Origin: Paulownia fortunei
Lineage: Eukaryota > Streptophyta > Magnoliopsida > Lamiales > Paulowniaceae
Assembly (NCBI GenBank): GCA_019321725.1
Contig: CM033118.1
Span: forward strand, 8,272,071-8,336,070
DNA length: 64,000 nt
Reading direction: 5' to 3'
This document shows, one piece after another, positions 58,704 through 64,000 of the stretch. Position 1 is the first letter of the stretch. Each line of letters begins with the position of its first letter. The translations under genes and the position numbers were made by a program. A model generated the notes under the pieces. It was not told the DNA's origin and searched no databases. It saw only the letters and a list, made by a program, of their open reading frames with translations.

Positions 58704-60079
58704 AAGGCACCACAGCCCTACCCAAAATAGAGGCCAAGGTGCCATAGTGCCATGCTGGGTGCTGTAGCGCCAAACAAGGGGAGAAAATTGAAGTAAGTTG
58801 CACTATAGCATAGAGTAGGGCATCATGGCACTGGCCAAAAAAGAGACGATGGCACCTCAGCACCGTGCAAGGTGTCATGGTGCTATCTGTAGGTGAGAAC
58901 TCGCACCGCAGCGCCAGTTCCAGGTGTCGCGGTACCGTGATGCCAACTGCTTAATGGAAAAAGATTCTTCTGCTCTTCTTTAATAACAAGTGGTGGCCAA
59001 AGGCTAATTTTGGTATCTTCCATGATATATACACACTAGGTACAACTTATACAGCACTATCCATATGATATGCTTATATATACACTATACAGACTCTATA
59101 CCTAAATTCTCATACATATTTTCTCTCTACCTAAAATATGTAATTCTCCATACTTCTACATACATTACATCAAGAACACATATACCCATTGTCATGAAGC
59201 TTGGGATTTGGAGCCAAGGAAAGGATGAACTTAATTGGGCATTGAAGATTTTGAAGAAGAAGTGAAGAATCACTGAGTGGTTGTAATCTTCTACTTTATT
59301 TTTTTCTTTCACTTCGCTTAGTTTAAGGGATTCATAAGAATCATGATGTTGAGAAATGCTTGGTGATTGCTTGGAAGCCATTTCTATGAAGTTATGAATT
59401 GATATCATGTTTGTGATATGGATGATGTTTTAATTTGTGATAAGCATACACTATATTTTTATTGTTTCTCGAGATTTAACCAATTTTGTGATGATCCTTT
59501 GTTGTGATTGAGATCAGAAGGTAGTATTCAAACAAGTTCATGTGTAGTGTATGTTGTGGACTAGGTCGGTATATGGATATAGGATTTAGTACATGTAGTA
59601 GTCATAGAAGTACTGACAAATACTAGAGGAAGTCACAAAGCTTAATGAATCATTAGTTAGTTAAATCCATCATAGGGATATAATCAGTTACTTTCTAGTG
59701 ATATATTTGATATATCTTGGAAAAGAGTATCATATACATTCAAAATTCCTGCTGTCACACAACTAAACATTAATCCTAACCACATGCATGTGAAATTCAT
59801 AATGACATAGAATGGTAATCTATGGCATTGATATCCTTTCTACCTTAAATTCTATCTCCCACGTTCCTTGACATTAGTTGCTAGATGTTTTTGTTTAGTT
59901 ATTTGTTTAAGCTTTTAATTAACTATCCAACTCTTCAATTCGATTAAATATAGTTGAATAGTCTAAATTTGGTAGTTGCATAAACACTTTCTTAGGACAC
60001 AACAACCCATCCCATTTCACTATACTAAAACTTGACAATGTGTACTTATCGTAGAATCATGTAAATCTACAACACATAA
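57753..60079 (+). repeat. Solo LTR of the G2 family, start triplicated
   Basis: Plus orientation, opposite to G2. Flanked by TCAGT at 57748-57752 and 60080-60084, a perfect 5-bp duplication, inside the C6 RNase H. Similar to the G2 LTR from about 58930 to the end. GC-richer promoter-like stretch at 58690-58955 with repeated GGTGCCAT/GCACCGCAGCGCC words. No internal Gypsy sequence, hence a solo LTR. The termini are not clean TG...CA. Confidence 0.68.
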
Positions 60080-60345
60080 TCAGTGGATCTACTTTATTTT
60101 CTACCTAGGTAGTATCGCTTCATGATGTGCTTGGATTTTTTATGAGATCTTGGCTTTTTTTGTTTGTGCAATAACCTTATTTTTATCACAATAGACCATA
60201 ATTTGATTTAGAATGATTGGAACCATGCCCAACTGATGAAGTTCCTCATCAAACAACCTCTTTTGCTACATCACATACAGCAATGTATTCAACCTAAGTG
60301 GTGGAATACGCAGTTGTCTACTGCTTGGAATATTTCTAGTTGACC
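60080..60345 (-). pseudogene. Copia RNase H, second half (C6)
   Basis: Resumes right of the solo LTR with sequence matching 1580-1870 of C1 (CTTCATGATGTGCTTGGAT; complement of the SKHI block). Stops throughout. The first half lies in the tandem units at 57651-57752. Confidence 0.72.
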
Positions 60346-61500
60346 ACCTAACTATAAGTGAATACAAATCCGAACTAAGACTTCAAATCATCAACATTGG
60401 ATTGAAATCTTGAATCAATGAAGCCTTCCAGCTCTAATAATCTAGTGTTGTAAAATAAAAAGGCATCTTTAGTCATTCACAAGTGCTTAAGGATTGTCTT
60501 TACAGCCTTTTGATGCTTCCCGTTTGGATTAGATTGATATCTATTCATAACACTCTGACAATATGCGACATCAAGTCGTATACATATCATAACATACAAA
60601 ATGTTTTCAACGGCAGAAGCTTATGGTATAGAGACATTCTTTCTCTTTTCTTTGAAGTCTTTTGGGACATAAACTTCGAAAGAGTGATCCCATCACTCAT
60701 GGGCAAGAATCCTCTTTTATATTTTTCCATTCTAAGCCTCTTTAGCATCTTATTTATGTATGTGGATTGGGATACTATGATCATCCTCTTAGATCTATTT
60801 CTATAGTTCTTACTCCCAAAATAATGGATGTTTATCCCAAATCCTTTATGGAGAACTGAGTAGCCAACCAAGCCTTTATTGACTGCAACATTTCTACATC
60901 ATTTCCAATGAGTAGGATGTCGTCAATGTAAACCACAATAAATGTTATTGTACTCCCACTAACCTTCTTCACATATAGAGTTCATCTGGATTTTTTTGAA
61001 AACTAAATAAATTGATTGTCTTATTAAATTAGATGTTCTAGCTTTGGAAAACTTGTTTGAGTCCACAAATGGATCTCTGGAGCTTGCAAACCTTTTGCTC
61101 ACTTTCTTTGGATATGAAGCCTTATAGCTACTGCAAATAGATCTCTTTCTCAGTATTCCCATTAACAAATGAGGTTTTCATATCTATTTACCATATCTCT
61201 TAGTCATTATATACCGATATGACAAGTGATATCATAATTGATTTCAGCATGCCATTGGTGAGAAAGTTTTCTTAGTTAGTTTCTTGTCTTTAAGTATAAC
61301 TATTTGCTAGTAATCATGCTTTATAGGTCACTACCTCTCCATCTACTCAAAACTTCTACTTGTAGACCTATTTGCAGTCAATAGGTACTATACCCTATAG
61401 TAGGTCCACTAAAGGTCCATACCTTGTTGGAGTACATGAAGTCCATCTCCAATTGCATGGCTTCTTTCCATATTTCAAAGTCTATGTGAAACATTACTTT
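60346..61500 (-). pseudogene. Copia reverse transcriptase (C6)
   Basis: Frame 60587-60871 has SKNYRNRSKRMIIVSQSTYI and NKMLKRLRMEKYKRGFLPMS (thumb). The catalytic loop reads YIDD at 60920-60931, still with both Asp. 60959-61168 holds ASYPKKVSKRFASSRDPFVD. No insertion occurs at the G1 site, which makes it a reference for the uninterrupted RT. Confidence 0.8.
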
Positions 61501-62041
61501 TCTATAATTCCTTGGATCACTATCCACAGAATGTTCCTCCTTATTATCCTCTAACTAAGGCCATACCGCTCAAGTAGCCTTAAGATCCTTTCAAATCTCC
61601 TAGGAGGTTGTGCGATTGAAGTGTTAGTTGTTGGTGGTTCTTGAATTTCTTCAAGTTTTAGGACCTCATCTTTTCTATCAAATAGAAACTCCTCAAGAAA
61701 AGTGGCATTCCTCGAAACAAACACTTTTTACTTTGAAGGGTCATATAAATAGTAAGATATTTGTAAGACAGGCTCTTAGGATACCACATATCTTATGGTT
61801 ATTTAGGCAACAACTTTGAAGGAACTCTATTTAATAGATATGTTATCGATTTTGGAGCATAGCCCTAGAATGAAAAATAAATCCCAATGAAACTCGTCAT
61901 GGATTAAATCGTATTAAATAAAGTTTGGTTCATTCACTCAACTACCCTATTCAACTATGGAGTAGTAGGAGAGTCTACTATGAGATAATCTCATTTTGTG
62001 TAAGATAATCAAGAAAGTGTGAGCCTAAATATTTACCTCGA
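61501..62041 (-). pseudogene. Copia integrase tail and partial core (C6)
   Basis: Pieces KKCLFRGMPLFLRSFYLIEK near 61680-61730, LLNRVPSKLLP near 61830 and an NRVVE block near 61945. Many stops; parts of the core are missing compared with C1. Confidence 0.68.
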
Positions 62042-62436
62042 TCAAATTGAAGATCTTAATACTTCACCTAGTTTTTGTTTCTCCACTTCATGCCTGAAGT
62101 CTTTGAACCTTTCAAAGGCTTTAAACTTGTATCTTAAATGAGACACATACTCATACCTAGAATAATCGTCGGTAAAGATAATAAAGTAGCGGTAGTATCC
62201 TTGGGCAATAATGCTTAGTAGCCCATATATATTCGTATGAATCAAATCTAAAGGATTTGTAGAATGCTCCACTTCTCCCATAAATGGTGACTTGGTCACC
62301 TTTCCCTTGTGATAAAATTCACAAGTTGGCATTTGTTGCATGTCTATAAGGTCAAGCAAGTATGCTATCTTGTCGATTCTCTTCTTAGAGATACGACCTA
62401 GTCTAGTATACCACAAGTATGTGGAACTGTGATCAC
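62042..62436 (-). pseudogene. Copia pre-integrase and integrase N-terminal core (C6)
   Basis: Frame 62042-62416 (124 residues), the longest integrase frame of this family here: MWYTRLGRISKKRIDKIAYL with pre-integrase His partly lost (WHARLGH to WYTRLGR), PTCEFYHKGKVTKSPFMGEV where one Cys of CxxC is Tyr, LIHTNIYG with Asn for the first catalytic Asp, then FTDDYSRYEYV and FERFKDFRHEVEKQ. Confidence 0.82.
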
Positions 62437-62800
62437 CTAATTTTCTTTTATTACTTTATTGAATATAGAAGATGGAGTTATGGGTTTAGACAATAATTCA
62501 TTTATCAACTTTCCAACATGAACCAAACAAGAACAATAGTAAATAGAACAATTTCCATTCTTTATTTTGAAAAACAAACCCTCTCTATCCAAAACTAAAA
62601 TAGAGATAATGTTATTTATTAGTTTAGGAATGTATAGACAATTATTTGAAACTATCCTATTACTACCATCTCCTAAATCTAAGTAAATCCTTTGCTCCAA
62701 TCCCAGGCCTTTGCTCTCCTTTACTCAGCAACTCCATCTTGTCATCACCTACAACTCATTGCACAGATGAGTACCTCATTCAGTATCTAATACTCAAGAA
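62437..62800 (-). pseudogene. Copia protease (C6), active site broken
   Basis: Frame 62437-62700 has LDLGDGSNRIVSNNCLYIPK and LINNIISILVLDREG. The active-site block near 62757-62800 reads VLDTE followed by a stop, where DTGCGSH is expected. Confidence 0.78.
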
Positions 62801-63661
62801 GCATTATTAACATAATAGTAAACTTTAATAAAGAACATAGTAGAACTTTTCTAGCAACTTGCAAGGTACTCTTTGTAGTTCCTCTTCTACTGTGGGGCTT
62901 ACCACAATAGTGGCACTTATCTTCAGCCTTGGAACCCTTCTTCACTCAATTGGAGGCCTTCATGCTTTTGAACTTCTTAGAAGAATCCTTTATTTTCCAA
63001 TAATTCAACTTTTTGGTCTTAGATTGAGATGAAGAGCTAACGAGAAAGATAAGCTTCTCATTTTTTAGGGTGGATTTTGCCATCTTCAACATATTAACCA
63101 GCTCATGAAGGCTAGTCTCTATCTTATTCATGTTGAAGTTAATCACAAATAAGTTGAATGGGAGTAGTAGAGACTATAGGATGAGATCCACATAGAGTTC
63201 ATTATCTATAATTACTCAAAGGGACTCAGGCCTTTTGATTAAAGCTATCATCTTCAGTCTATGGTCTTGGACCATAGACTGAAGAATCTTCTATCGTGTT
63301 GTATTGAAAGAGCTCTTTCATGACTTGGTATCTCGTTTGCCTAGTATGCTTACCATACATTACCTTTAGATGAAGGTGAATATTTTCAACATGCGCTATA
63401 TTCTCATCTTGCTCTGCAATTTATTCAACATCGATACTATCACATATCATTGAGCTTGTAGATCTTTCTCAACTTGTTTGTGATATTTTGCAAGCTCTTC
63501 CTTAGTGGAATTTTCCAGTGGTGTTGGTAATAGCATCACATTGAGAACATACGCCCTTTTTTAGACTAGAGAATAATTCAAAGGTTCCTCCGCTAGTTGA
63601 TATAGTTGGGATAGGTGACTTTATTGGTGTCCAGAATTGATGCTAGTGGATTTTTAGCCAT
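62801..63661 (-). pseudogene. Copia gag (C6)
   Basis: ATG at 63661. The frame 62946-63146 has INFNMNKIETSLHELVNMLK and a Lys/Ser-rich stretch. The zinc knuckle near 62880-62920 begins CHYCGKP but a deletion removes the GHW part and shifts the frame. The N-terminal half is in several frames. Confidence 0.76.
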
Positions 63662-64000
63662 TTGTAAATAAAATATCTATAAAAATGTGATGTTGAAAAT
63701 AAGCAATCATTCAATAGTTTATTCATTTATAATAAGGTCTTCCATTATAAATGTCTCCCACTATTTTATTCAAATTTTATCACCTCCTAGATAGAAATTC
63801 AGGAAATCTTATTAGGCTTGAGGTCCAATTAGCTTTATTTTACACCCCAATTTTATGAGCTCATATAATAAAACTGAAAGGTAGCTAACACATTAAAAAT
63901 CACATTGCCATGCAACAATCAAGCTGTTTTGCCTCACTACTTTTTATACACCCCAATTTTGTGAGCTAATATGGAAGTGTTAAGCACGACCCATCGAACG
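63662..64000 (-). other. 5' leader of C6, cut by window edge
   Basis: Same gag-proximal leader as C1 and C5 (CCCACTATTTTATTC near 63756; CCCCAATTTTATGAGCTC near 63844). The last bases, ACGACCCATCGAACG, match C1 near 17098, just before the paired leader motifs. Confidence 0.75.

Larger units (their letters stand above)
55127..64000 (-). mobile_element. Copia element C6, 3' LTR to leader, runs off window
   Basis: Minus strand. 3' LTR 55127-57218 with end CCCAACA at 55127, then a hAT-like element, a tandem array, a G2-type solo LTR inside RNase H, RT, integrase, protease, gag, and leader from 63662 to the window edge. Inserted in the C5 LTR. Confidence 0.82.

Noticed and set aside
1..64000. tRNA, rRNA or conventional host genes
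   Set aside because: I looked for tRNA-like cloverleaf blocks and long intact or exon-like frames outside retroelements and saw none that I can support.

Overview
This window is plant nuclear DNA, almost certainly from a eudicot. It is AT-rich, and it is filled with nested, decayed LTR retrotransposons of both Ty1/Copia and Ty3/Gypsy type. They use plant primer-binding sites (initiator-Met tRNA for Copia, a tRNA-Asp-like site for the first Gypsy). I found no intact host gene, tRNA, rRNA or CRISPR array. The species cannot be named from this sequence.

Layout. (1) Bases 1-20340: Copia element C1, minus strand, 3' LTR cut by the window start. Its reverse transcriptase (RT) is split by an 11.4-kb Gypsy element G1 (2520-13886) with two LTRs and a perfect 5-bp target duplication CCCAC. 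(2) 20341-24287: Copia C2, plus strand, head-to-head with C1. (3) 24288-29057: Copia C3, plus strand, inserted in C2. (4) 29058-31896: Copia C4, minus strand, inserted in C3. (5) 31897-31996: a 100-N gap. (6) 31997-42032: a base-for-base repeat of 16037-26072 (C1' gag/leader/LTR, C2', start of C3') at an offset of exactly 15960; then 42033-44611 repeats 26073-28658 only approximately. (7) 44612-48738: Gypsy fragment G2, minus strand (LTR, gag, protease). (8) 48739-55126: Copia C5, minus strand, internally deleted. (9) 55127-64000: Copia C6, minus strand, running off the right edge. It carries a hAT-like non-autonomous transposon, a 376-bp tandem triplication and a G2-type solo LTR.

The most unusual content is in G1. 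Between integrase and the 3' LTR, in the sense direction, lies a complete-length, intronless reading frame of 212 codons resembling LONELY GUY (LOG), the cytokinin-activating phosphoribohydrolase (5851-6489). It has three in-frame stops and no frameshift. Just upstream is a second reading frame of the same length with a cysteine cluster that I do not recognise (6651-7289). Together they look like captured cargo or an accessory module in the position where some plant Gypsy lineages carry an extra or envelope-like ORF.

All element genes are broken. Several key-residue losses look like G-to-A or C-to-T transitions, as expected for methylated, silenced repeats. The 10-kb identical repeat beginning exactly at the gap may be an assembly artefact, or a tandem duplication from unequal exchange between C1 and C4.
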